Assembly: GCA_946887085.1 (NCBI GenBank)
Contig: CAMPKG010000021.1
Coordinates: 1-17,471 of the forward strand
Length of the DNA: 17,471 nt
Direction: 5' to 3'
Source: an uncultured Sphingobacteriales bacterium
Lineage (GTDB): Bacteria; Bacteroidota; Bacteroidia; Chitinophagales; Chitinophagaceae
A model generated the notes under the pieces. That model ran no database searches. It was not told the DNA's origin and saw only the letters and a program-made list of their open reading frames with translations. Below are positions 1 to 6,553 of the stretch, in pieces (position 1 is the stretch's first letter; each line of letters starts with the position of its first letter). The position numbers and the translations under genes were made by a program.

Positions 1-182
1 AGATAGACAAAGTGCGTTTTAAGCACAGGGTAATACCGGGCGATACGTTGATACTGAAGCTTGAATTGCTTAATCCTATCCGTCGTGGTATTTGCGAAAT
101 GCGCGGAACCGTGTACGTAGGCAACAAACTGGTTACTGAAGCGGAGTTGGTAGCGCAAATCGTACGAAAAGACAAAAAATGA
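1..182 (+). CDS. 3' end of LpxC/FabZ (FabZ dehydratase tail), partial
   Basis: This is an open frame entering from the left edge (first full codon at 3) and ending at TGA 180-182. The visible 59 residues begin IDKVRFKHRVIPGD and continue with LILKLELL and a GICEMRGTVYVG strand. That is the C-terminal half of a FabZ-type hot-dog-fold (3R)-hydroxyacyl-ACP dehydratase. In Bacteroidota this domain is normally fused behind LpxC, the UDP-3-O-acyl-GlcNAc deacetylase that commits precursors to lipid A. The direct join to lpxA makes the fused form likely, but the LpxC part is outside the window. The stop overlaps the lpxA start as ATGA (179-182), which implies translational coupling. A stand-alone FabZ is the alternative. 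Confidence 0.85.
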   Translation, partial: IDKVRFKHRVIPGDTLILKLELLNPIRRGICEMRGTVYVGNKLVTEAELVAQIVRKDKK

Positions 183-979
183 TCCACCCCCTTACATATA
201 TACACCCGGACGCAAAGATTGGCCCCAATGTTAAGATCGATCCCTTCACAACCATCCATAGGAATGTTGAGATTGGTGAGGGTACGTGGATAGGCTCTAA
301 TGTGACTATAATGGAAGGCGCAAGGATTGGTAAAAATTGCCGCATCTTCCCGAGTTCTGTAATATCTGCTATTCCGCAGGATCTGAAGTATAAAGGTGAG
401 GACACTCTAACGCTGATAGGTGATAATACAACTATTCGAGAGTGTGTAACCATCAACCGCGGTACTGTTGACCGCAACAGAACAAGGATAGGCAACAATT
501 GCCTCATTATGGCTTACTCGCATATCGCGCACGATTGTGAAGTAGGCAATAACTGTATCTTTTCGAATAACACTACTCTTGCAGGCCACATATCCGTAGG
601 CGATAACGTAGTGCTGGCCGGCCTTACTGCCGTGCAGCAATTCGTTCGCATTGGCTCTCATGCATTTGTTACCGGCGGTTCGCTGGTGCGTAAAGATGTG
701 CCACCTTATGTAAAAGCTGCGCGTGAGCCGCTATCTTATGTTGGCGTGAACTCAGTGGGTCTGAAACGCAGGGGCTATTCCATCGACAAGATCAACCACA
801 TCCTCGACATTTACCGTATACTCTTCGTACGCGGATATAATATTTCCAAAGCCCTCAGTATTATCGAGACCGAAACACCGGTATCCGACGAGCGGGACGA
901 GATCATTACATTCATCCGCGAAACCGGCAGAGGCATTATGAAGGGCTATACCCGCAGGCATAATGAAGATCTCGCTTGA
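179..979 (+). CDS. lpxA: LpxA, UDP-N-acetylglucosamine O-acyltransferase
   Basis: LpxA is a cytoplasmic homotrimer that moves a 3-hydroxyacyl chain from ACP to the 3-OH of UDP-GlcNAc, the first step of lipid A synthesis. The 266-residue protein has the usual length. Hexapeptide repeats ([IV]GxxxxI pattern) run from about residue 5 to 165 and form a left-handed beta helix. The active-site segment SHIAHDC gives H115 and H118, matching E. coli H122 and the catalytic H125; H137 in LAGH matches H144. G166 falls at the acyl-length ruler position (E. coli G173). One difference is that E. coli H160 is Q153 here. A helical C-terminal region follows DVPPY. The ATG overlaps the upstream stop by 4 bases and the 3' end overlaps the next gene by 17 bases, so this is one operon. 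Confidence 0.97.
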   Translation: MIHPLTYIHPDAKIGPNVKIDPFTTIHRNVEIGEGTWIGSNVTIMEGARIGKNCRIFPSSVISAIPQDLKYKGEDTLTLIGDNTTIRECVTINRGTVDRNRTRIGNNCLIMAYSHIAHDCEVGNNCIFSNNTTLAGHISVGDNVVLAGLTAVQQFVRIGSHAFVTGGSLVRKDVPPYVKAAREPLSYVGVNSVGLKRRGYSIDKINHILDIYRILFVRGYNISKALSIIETETPVSDERDEIITFIRETGRGIMKGYTRRHNEDLA

Positions 980-1577
980 ACACATAAGCAAACGGTTTCA
1001 GCGTCACTGGATTTTTAAAGATATCAGCTATTCTTTTACATCCCCCGGCGCCTATGCGCTATTGGGACCAAACGGAAGCGGCAAGTCTACCCTGCTCCGC
1101 ATCATTGCAGGCATGCAGGCTCCCAGCAAAGGAAAGATAGAACACCAGGAAGACGAGAGGGTATTAGAACCAGCTAGTGTATTTTCGCATATCAGTTTCT
1201 CTGCACCCGGCATGGAAATAGTTGAAGAACTCAGCTTTCGCGAGTTTCTGGAGTTTCATTTCAGCTTTAAGAACCCACTGGCAGGGCTTGATATCAAAAA
1301 GATCATCGAGCTGACGGGACTACCTAATGCTGATAAACCCATAGCCGATTATTCATCGGGCATGAAGCAACGGGTAAAACTGGCACAGGCTATTTTTTCT
1401 GATACTCCTGTTCTGTTGCTCGATGAACCTTGCTCTAACCTTGACCAGCAAGGTGTAGGCCAATATAACAGCTGGATAGAGCAATACAGCAAAGACCGGC
1501 TTGTGATCATCGCATCAAACGACGAGCGCGAATATCATTTTTGCAAAGAGCGTATCCGCATAGAAGACTATAAATAG
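963..1577 (+). CDS. ABC transporter ATP-binding protein with variant Q- and H-loops
   Basis: This is a single 204-residue ABC nucleotide-binding domain. Walker A GPNGSGKST is at 35-43, the signature SSGMKQR at 131-137, Walker B VLLLDEP at 150-156 and the D-loop SNLD at 158-161. The H-loop position, normally TH, reads SN (N186) in IIASNDERE. The Q-loop region reads ISFSAPG with no glutamine. Both ATP-sensing side chains are therefore replaced although the catalytic Walker B glutamate (E155) is kept. The gene starts 17 bases inside lpxA and is surely co-transcribed with it. No permease lies nearby, so its partner and substrate are unknown. The position suggests an envelope role, which is inference. 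The protein is short for a transporter ATPase but complete. Confidence 0.88.
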   Translation: MKISLEHISKRFQRHWIFKDISYSFTSPGAYALLGPNGSGKSTLLRIIAGMQAPSKGKIEHQEDERVLEPASVFSHISFSAPGMEIVEELSFREFLEFHFSFKNPLAGLDIKKIIELTGLPNADKPIADYSSGMKQRVKLAQAIFSDTPVLLLDEPCSNLDQQGVGQYNSWIEQYSKDRLVIIASNDEREYHFCKERIRIEDYK

Positions 1578-1585
1578 TATTCGGG

Positions 1586-1619
1586 TTGATAAGTCATTTG
1601 CGCGATTGGCCTACATTTA
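1586..1619 (+). promoter_or_regulatory. Possible promoter of the MFS gene
   Basis: In the 51-base gap before the MFS gene there is a TTG at 1586-1588 and, after 23 bases, TACATTTA at 1612-1619. The Bacteroidota primary sigma consensus is TTTG, 17-23 bases, TAnnTTTG, so the -7 box has one mismatch (final G to A). Transcription would begin a few bases before the ATG at 1629. This is a weak match and read-through from the lpx operon is equally possible. Confidence 0.3.
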
Positions 1620-1628
1620 CAATACCGA

Positions 1629-2843
1629 ATGAAAAAGATCGCTGAGCTCTACAAAAACGCATATTCAGGGCTCTCCCCATCTACCTGGTTTCTTTGTATG
1701 GTAATGCTGGTGAACCGCAGTGGCACCATGGTATTGCCCTTTATGACACTCTACCTGACCGAAAGCCGCGGCTTCAGTATCAGTGACGCGGGACTGGTGA
1801 TGGCCCTCTGGGGAGCCGGCTCTATCTGCGGAGGCTTTATCGGCGGCAAGCTGACAGATAAGGTCGGCTTTTACTTCATCCAGCTATGCACTTTACTTGG
1901 CGGCGGCATCATGTTCCTCGTGTTGGGACAAATGGAGAGCTACACCGCCATCTGTCTTGCTACATTTCTGTTAAGCCTCATCAATGAATCTTTCCGGCCC
2001 GCGAACGCCGCAGCTATAGCACATTACAGCAAGGAAGAGAACCGAACGCGATCATACTCGCTCAACAGGCTCTCCATCAACCTCGGCTGGGCGGTTGGTG
2101 GTGCACTCGGTGGCTTTATCGCGGCACGCAATTATCACCTGCTGTTCTGGATAGATGGCTTCACTAACATAGGTGCGGCATTGATGTTATGGTTCTTTCT
2201 CGCTCCATCAAAGAACAAAGCCACTGCACTAATGCAAGAGTACAAACCTGATACCCCGGCAAAATCGGCCTACAGCGATAAGCCATATATCGTCTTTATC
2301 GTGCTCACCACCTTGTTCGCTTATTGCTTCTTTCAGTTGTTCAGTACGCTCCCTGTGTACTTCAAACGTTCACTGCATCTTTCCGAACAATACATAGGCA
2401 TTGTAATGGCCGCCAATGGTATTCTCATTGCATTGTTTGAGATGGTATTGATACATAACCTGGAAGGCAAACGTACCAATCTCCACTATATAGTGCGCGG
2501 CGTACTCATCTTCACTTTCTCCTTCGTCATCTTCAACCTGGTACCGGGAGCCGAACTGCTGGCTATCGGTTCTATGCTGATAGGCACCATGGGCGAAATG
2601 CTCTCTATGCCGTTCATGAACTCGTACTGGATCGGCCGCTCGTCAGCCGCCAACCGCGGACAATACGCCGGGCTGTATACTATCGCCTGGTCGGTGGCCC
2701 AGGTATTGGGGCCTTCCACAGGCTCGCTGATAGCGGAACATTGGGGGTTCACCGCACTTTGGTGGACGGTCGGTGTTATCGGTCTGATTACTGCACTTGG
2801 GTTCCGCTGGCTGCATGTACGCACTGAAACCGCTAAGGCTTAG
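1629..2843 (+). CDS. MFS transporter
   Basis: This is a 404-residue inner-membrane protein of the major facilitator superfamily with about 12 hydrophobic segments in two halves. The cytoplasmic loop 2-3 carries a motif A-like GGKLTDKVG (residues 72-80). A central polar stretch at about 193-218 separates the halves, and the region RPANAAAIAHYS to GWAVGGALGGFI (123-164) is typical of MdtH/YfcJ-like drug or metabolite exporters. The substrate cannot be read from the sequence. The C-terminus is short and polar. The gene is 51 bases after the ABC ATPase. Its TAG stop (2841-2843) overlaps the TAA stop of the convergent yggS, so no terminator separates the two genes. Confidence 0.9.
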   Translation: MKKIAELYKNAYSGLSPSTWFLCMVMLVNRSGTMVLPFMTLYLTESRGFSISDAGLVMALWGAGSICGGFIGGKLTDKVGFYFIQLCTLLGGGIMFLVLGQMESYTAICLATFLLSLINESFRPANAAAIAHYSKEENRTRSYSLNRLSINLGWAVGGALGGFIAARNYHLLFWIDGFTNIGAALMLWFFLAPSKNKATALMQEYKPDTPAKSAYSDKPYIVFIVLTTLFAYCFFQLFSTLPVYFKRSLHLSEQYIGIVMAANGILIALFEMVLIHNLEGKRTNLHYIVRGVLIFTFSFVIFNLVPGAELLAIGSMLIGTMGEMLSMPFMNSYWIGRSSAANRGQYAGLYTIAWSVAQVLGPSTGSLIAEHWGFTALWWTVGVIGLITALGFRWLHVRTETAKA

Positions 2844-3520
2844 TTGTACTGCCGGGCACCGAACAGCAGGCTGCCTATCCTCACCATAGTACTGCCTTCT
2901 TCTATTGCTATGTTATAGTCGCTGCTCATGCCTATAGAACAGGTATTGAAATGAGGAACATTCAGAAACTGCGCATCCTTCAAATGGACGAACACATTGC
3001 GCAGGCGCTTGTATTCTGACCGCACCTGTCGCTCATCCTCTGTATTCGTAGCCATACCCATCAAACCGCAGATACGCACGTTTTGCAGGTCAGCCTTCTG
3101 AGCATCATAATACTCCAGCAATTCAAACAACTCCTTTTCATCAAGTCCAAACTTCGTTTCTTCTTCAGCGATATGAAGCTGCAGCAATACATCAATGACC
3201 CTGTTGTGTTTCGCTGCCTGTTTGTTGATCTCCTGCACCAGTTTGAAGCTGTCCACCGCATGTATAAGATGCACGAACGGCGCGATGTACTTTACCTTAT
3301 TCGATTGTAGGTGGCCTATATAATGCCAGCGTATATCTGCAGGTAATTGAGACTGCTTTTCTGTTAACTCCTGAACATAGTTCTCCCCAAAATCATGCTG
3401 GCCAAGGTCATAGAGTTCCTGTATATCGCTTACCGGTTTTGTTTTGGATACGGCAACAAGGATGATACTCTTTTCGCTCAGCTCATCTGCTATCTCTTTC
3501 CATACCTGTTCGTTAACCAT
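2840..3520 (-). CDS. yggS: YggS/PLPBP family pyridoxal phosphate homeostasis protein
   Basis: This is a 226-residue fold-type III (alanine racemase-like barrel) protein that binds PLP but has no known catalytic activity. It buffers PLP and affects amino acid and CoA-related metabolism in other bacteria. The PLP lysine is K26 in VAVSKTKP. Other family blocks are GENYVQEL (45-52), HYIGHLQSNK (66-75), GLMGMAT (152-158), SIGMSSDY (195-202) and RIGSLLFG (214-221). The start is the ATG at 3518-3520, six bases after the panB stop, so it is the last gene of the HMG-CoA lyase-panB-yggS run. The 3' end overlaps the MFS gene tail to tail. Confidence 0.95.
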   Translation of the reverse strand: MVNEQVWKEIADELSEKSIILVAVSKTKPVSDIQELYDLGQHDFGENYVQELTEKQSQLPADIRWHYIGHLQSNKVKYIAPFVHLIHAVDSFKLVQEINKQAAKHNRVIDVLLQLHIAEEETKFGLDEKELFELLEYYDAQKADLQNVRICGLMGMATNTEDERQVRSEYKRLRNVFVHLKDAQFLNVPHFNTCSIGMSSDYNIAIEEGSTMVRIGSLLFGARQYN

Positions 3521-3526
3521 ATCGCC

Positions 3527-4342
3527 TTAATATTGTTCCTGGTCATTAGGAAAATCTTTTGACTTGATATCGCTTACAAATTCAGATGTAGCTTTTTTTA
3601 TATCATCATAAAGATTAAGATAGCGACGAAGGAATCGTGGTGAAAAATCTTTAGTAATACCGAGCATATCATGCATTACCAACACCTGGCCGTCTACGTG
3701 CTTCCCTGCGCCTATGCCTATCACCGGTATCTTTAGCTCTTCCGACACCCGCTTACCCAGTGTCGCAGGAATTTTCTCAAGTACAATCGCGAAACAACCA
3801 GCTTCCTGCAACAAGCGCGCATTATCTACCAGGCGTTCCGCTTCTTCTTCCTCTTTCGCACGCACGGTATAGGTACCAAACTTATATATCGACTGCGGAG
3901 TAAGGCCAAGATGGCCCATAACAGGCACTCCCGCACTGATGATGCGCCTGACGGATTCTACTACTTCTTCACCACCTTCTAATTTTATAGCGTGCGCACC
4001 TGCCTCTTTCATAATACGAATAGCGGAATTCAAAGCTTCCTTACTATTACCCTGGTAGCTGCCAAAAGGCAGATCGACGATAATAAGGCAGCGATTCGCC
4101 GCGCGTACCACACTCTGCGCGTGGTAGATCATCTGGTCAAGCGTGATGGGTAATGTTGTTTCGTGGCCTGCCATCACGTTCGATGCAGAATCGCCAACAA
4201 GCAGCACGTCAATACCTGCATCATCCAATATGCGCGCCATAGAAAAGTCGTAAGCAGTGAGCATACTTATCCTTTCGCCACGCTGCTTCATCGACTGAAG
4301 CGTGTGGGTGGTTACGCGTTTTATTTCACCATGTGTAGACAT
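3527..4342 (-). CDS. panB: PanB, 3-methyl-2-oxobutanoate hydroxymethyltransferase
   Basis: PanB transfers a hydroxymethyl group from 5,10-methylene-tetrahydrofolate to 2-oxoisovalerate, giving ketopantoate for pantothenate and CoA. The 271-residue protein is a typical length. Metal and catalytic residues align with E. coli PanB: D51 in LLVGDS (E. coli D45), D90 in VDLPFGSYQ (D84), E122 in IKLEGG (E114), and the catalytic E189 in IVLEKIPA (E181). The blocks [11 protein letters not shown] (141-151) and [12 protein letters not shown] (208-219) are also present. The C-terminus after about 245 is a lysine-rich tail. The ATG at 4340-4342 lies 30 bases after the HMG-CoA lyase gene, and yggS follows after 6 bases. 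Confidence 0.97.
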   Translation of the reverse strand: MSTHGEIKRVTTHTLQSMKQRGERISMLTAYDFSMARILDDAGIDVLLVGDSASNVMAGHETTLPITLDQMIYHAQSVVRAANRCLIIVDLPFGSYQGNSKEALNSAIRIMKEAGAHAIKLEGGEEVVESVRRIISAGVPVMGHLGLTPQSIYKFGTYTVRAKEEEEAERLVDNARLLQEAGCFAIVLEKIPATLGKRVSEELKIPVIGIGAGKHVDGQVLVMHDMLGITKDFSPRFLRRYLNLYDDIKKATSEFVSDIKSKDFPNDQEQY

Positions 4343-4372
4343 AGAATAAAATGAGGTGTAAAAGTAGATAAA

Positions 4373-5233
4373 CTATCCGACAAAGATATTTGCCGCCATC
4401 AGCAGCGATTCATTGAAGGCTTCCTTATTCAGATCCAATGGGACTCCCTTGCGTTCGCACCAGCTGACCAATTGTTCTGTTGCAATATTCCCCACAAGTT
4501 CGTCTTCTGCCATCGGGCAGCCGCCTATTCCTTTCATCGCACTGTCAAAACGCAGGCATCCGTTATCGTATGCTGTCTGTATCTTCTCTTCCCATTTATC
4601 GTAAGTAGAATGAAAATGCGCGCCAATGAGCACATCTTTGAACTCTGGTACAAGGCTCTTAAAAATATACTCGATAGTGTCTGGCTTTGCCACACCTACC
4701 GTATCGGACATAGCAATCGTTTTTATACCAAGTTTCGCCAGCTCCCCTACCCAGTAGATAGCCACTTCAGCGCTATATTCATCTCCGTAAGGATTGCCAA
4801 AGCCCATAGATATATACACTACCAGATCTTTCCCTTTCTGCACGCAGAGATCTTGTACCTCCTCTACCTGGGTCAGCGATTGAGCAATTGTCTTATTGGT
4901 ATTCCGGAGCTGGAAGGTTTCAGAAATAGAGAAAGGAAAACCGAGGTAAGTGATCTCATCATATGCTATTGCATCTTCTGCACCACGTGTGTTAGCGATG
5001 ATAGCCAGCAACTTTGTTTTGGAACCATCAAGCTGCAGCTGCGGTATCACTTCTTTAGTATCTGCCATCTGCGGTATGGCCTTTGCAGATACAAATGAGC
5101 CGAAGTCGAGCACGTCGAACCCAACTTTCAGGAGTGCGTTGAGATAAGCAACTTTCTTTTCAGTAGGTATGAAATGTTTCCAGCCCTGCATTGCATCCCT
5201 CGGACATTCTACCAGTGTTATGCTTTTTTGCAT
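4373..5233 (-). CDS. Hydroxymethylglutaryl-CoA lyase family protein
   Basis: This is a 286-residue TIM-barrel protein of the HMG-CoA lyase branch of the DRE-TIM metallolyases. Such enzymes cleave HMG-CoA to acetoacetate and acetyl-CoA, the last step of leucine breakdown. Residues matching the human enzyme are visible: R12 and D13 (in ECPRDAMQ), H206 and H208 (AHFHSTY), N249 (GNIATE) and the active-site loop cysteine C239 (GIGGCP). The N-terminal block differs from the usual GPRDGLQ, so it belongs to a divergent, probably phylum-specific clade and the exact substrate should be treated as likely rather than certain. The start agrees with the barrel's first strand. A -7 box ends only five bases upstream of the ATG. 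panB follows after 30 bases. Confidence 0.85.
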   Translation of the reverse strand: MQKSITLVECPRDAMQGWKHFIPTEKKVAYLNALLKVGFDVLDFGSFVSAKAIPQMADTKEVIPQLQLDGSKTKLLAIIANTRGAEDAIAYDEITYLGFPFSISETFQLRNTNKTIAQSLTQVEEVQDLCVQKGKDLVVYISMGFGNPYGDEYSAEVAIYWVGELAKLGIKTIAMSDTVGVAKPDTIEYIFKSLVPEFKDVLIGAHFHSTYDKWEEKIQTAYDNGCLRFDSAMKGIGGCPMAEDELVGNIATEQLVSWCERKGVPLDLNKEAFNESLLMAANIFVG

Positions 5234-5237
5234 AGTA

Positions 5238-5245
5238 CAAAGTTA
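5238..5245 (-). promoter_or_regulatory. -7 promoter box of the HMG-CoA lyase gene
   Basis: The plus strand reads CAAAGTTA, i.e. TAACTTTG on the minus strand, an exact fit to the Bacteroidota -7 consensus TAnnTTTG. A convincing TTTG -33 box is not seen at the expected distance (TGG at 5262-5264 is the best). If used, transcription would begin at or within a few bases of the ATG at 5233, giving a leaderless or nearly leaderless mRNA. Confidence 0.4.
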
Positions 5246-5289
5246 TGTATGATTGGCATCACCAGCTATTAACACTGGCTATAGCACTA

Positions 5290-6078
5290 TCAGGTAGTCT
5301 TAATTAGTTCCAAAAACCTGTTCAGCCCTTTCTTTTTGTCATCATCTATACGATACTGTACATCACGCTTATAGTACTTCTCCAGGTCGTAATACGGAAA
5401 AGGATTGGCAGCCACTATTTCATCTATATGCTTAAATCCTTCCGCATTCGCCTCATTGAACCGACGCACAAAATCAGCAGGTAGCTCTTTGCTGGCCACC
5501 CATGCGGCAAACACAAAAGGCAGGCCTGTATATTCCTTCCAGCTTTCGGCCAGGTCATACACGTATTCAAAATTGTTCAGCTGTTTCAACGCACGATCGC
5601 CGATGATGACGCCCGCCGTAACGCCGTTGATATAGTCGATATAGTTTTCCGGGGCCTGTTTGAATTCCACTTCTTTCTGCCAGTGTTTCTCAAACAGCAG
5701 TTGCGCCAACCTTACCGAAGTGCGCGATTGATAGTCGAGATACACCGTTTTGATCTCTTCTACCGCCACCTGGCTAAATAAAGCTACAGAAGCAACCCGT
5801 CCATCCGCAGCTATACCGTAGTCGCTTACAATACGTGCGCCGGATATCGTCGGGATAGCGGCCACCGGGAGCAGGGCAACATCGATACTGCCTTCTTTCA
5901 GGCTTTGTGCAAGTTTTGCCGGATAGTCAAGCATCAGGTCTATCTCGTTCATCAGGTCGCTGCGCTCAATTCCGTACAGCAAAGGCTTTGTATTCAGATA
6001 ACTTACACCTCCAACTTTTATTTTGGCTCCCAACGTTATATTTTTGGCGTCGAAGATACGCCAGTTCATACTATTCAT
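5290..6078 (-). CDS. mqnA: MqnA, chorismate dehydratase (futalosine menaquinone pathway)
   Basis: MqnA removes water from chorismate to make 3-enolpyruvylbenzoate, the first committed step of the futalosine route to menaquinone. It is a periplasmic-binding-protein-like fold acting in the cytoplasm. Family blocks visible are VGGVSYLNTKPL (22-33), DYPAKLAQ (51-58), DVALLPVAAI (66-75) and YTGLPFVFAAW in the second half. Homologues usually start about 3-5 residues before VGxVSYLNTKPL, whereas this frame adds about 17 residues. The ATG at 6076-6078 is the longest choice; an ATG at 6067-6069 (M4) and a TTG at 6031-6033 (L16) are alternatives, the TTG fitting family length best. With the longest start, the start codon shares bases with the divergent rnhA ATG. 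HMG-CoA lyase follows after 56 bases. Confidence 0.92.
   Translation of the reverse strand: MNSMNWRIFDAKNITLGAKIKVGGVSYLNTKPLLYGIERSDLMNEIDLMLDYPAKLAQSLKEGSIDVALLPVAAIPTISGARIVSDYGIAADGRVASVALFSQVAVEEIKTVYLDYQSRTSVRLAQLLFEKHWQKEVEFKQAPENYIDYINGVTAGVIIGDRALKQLNNFEYVYDLAESWKEYTGLPFVFAAWVASKELPADFVRRFNEANAEGFKHIDEIVAANPFPYYDLEKYYKRDVQYRIDDDKKKGLNRFLELIKTT
6039..6046 (+). promoter_or_regulatory. -7 promoter box of rnhA
   Basis: TATTTTTG matches TAnnTTTG exactly and lies 30 bases upstream of the rnhA ATG at 6077, leaving a short leader. A -33 TTG exists only at 6023-6025, closer (13 bases) than the usual 17-23. The box lies inside the coding sequence of the divergent mqnA if that gene uses either of its ATG starts, but outside it if the TTG at 6033 is used. 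Confidence 0.4.
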
Positions 6079-6553
6079 GTCGAAACAACTGATAATTTAC
6101 ACTGATGGTGCCGCCCGCGGAAACCCCGGCCCCGGCGGGTATGGTGTGGTGCTCAATTGGGGTGGCACTATCAAAGAACTGGCACAGGGTTTCCGGCTTA
6201 CCACCAACAACCGGATGGAACTGATGGCCGTAGTAGTGGGATTGTCGATACTTACGCGTGAGGGTGTGGACGTTGTCATATACAGTGATTCAAGTTATGT
6301 GGTCAATTCAGTTGAAAAAGGCTGGGTGTTCGATTGGGTGAAAAAAGGTTTTAAGGGTAAAAAGAACGAAGACCTCTGGCGTCAATTCCTGGTTTACTAT
6401 AAAAAGCACCGCGTCAAATTCGTCTGGGTGAAAGGCCATGCCGATAACCCCTGGAACAACCGTTGCGATGAGCTGGCAACGGCTGCTGCCGACAGCCGCA
6501 ACTGGCTGGTTGACGAAGGCTATGAGTGCGAACAACAAGGCGGCCTGCTTTAG
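6077..6553 (+). CDS. rnhA: Ribonuclease HI
   Basis: This cytoplasmic endonuclease cuts the RNA strand of RNA-DNA hybrids (R-loops, Okazaki primers). The 158-residue protein keeps the full active site: D10 (YTDGA), E48 (NRMELMA), D71 (YSDSSYV), H121 (KGHADNPWNN) and D131 (RCDELA), at nearly the same positions as E. coli D10, E48, D70, H124 and D134. The basic handle region is present as WVKKGFKGKKNEDLW. The frame is open upstream to an ATG at 6023, but those 18 residues are not family-like and MSKQLIIYTDG is the usual beginning, so 6077 is chosen. The TAG stop overlaps the TAA stop of the convergent CDF gene. Confidence 0.96.
   Translation: MSKQLIIYTDGAARGNPGPGGYGVVLNWGGTIKELAQGFRLTTNNRMELMAVVVGLSILTREGVDVVIYSDSSYVVNSVEKGWVFDWVKKGFKGKKNEDLWRQFLVYYKKHRVKFVWVKGHADNPWNNRCDELATAAADSRNWLVDEGYECEQQGGLL

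Noticed and set aside
4472..5098. 208-codon plus-strand frame
   Set aside because: Antisense shadow of the HMG-CoA lyase gene; Cys-, Tyr- and His-rich translation without family features.
5246..5289. Hairpin CCAG/CTGG between mqnA and the HMG-CoA lyase gene as a terminator
   Set aside because: The stem is only four base pairs with a 9-base loop and no T-tract follows.
6023..6076. Longer rnhA start at 6023
   Set aside because: The 18 additional residues are not found in RNase HI proteins, and it would start upstream of the best -7 box.
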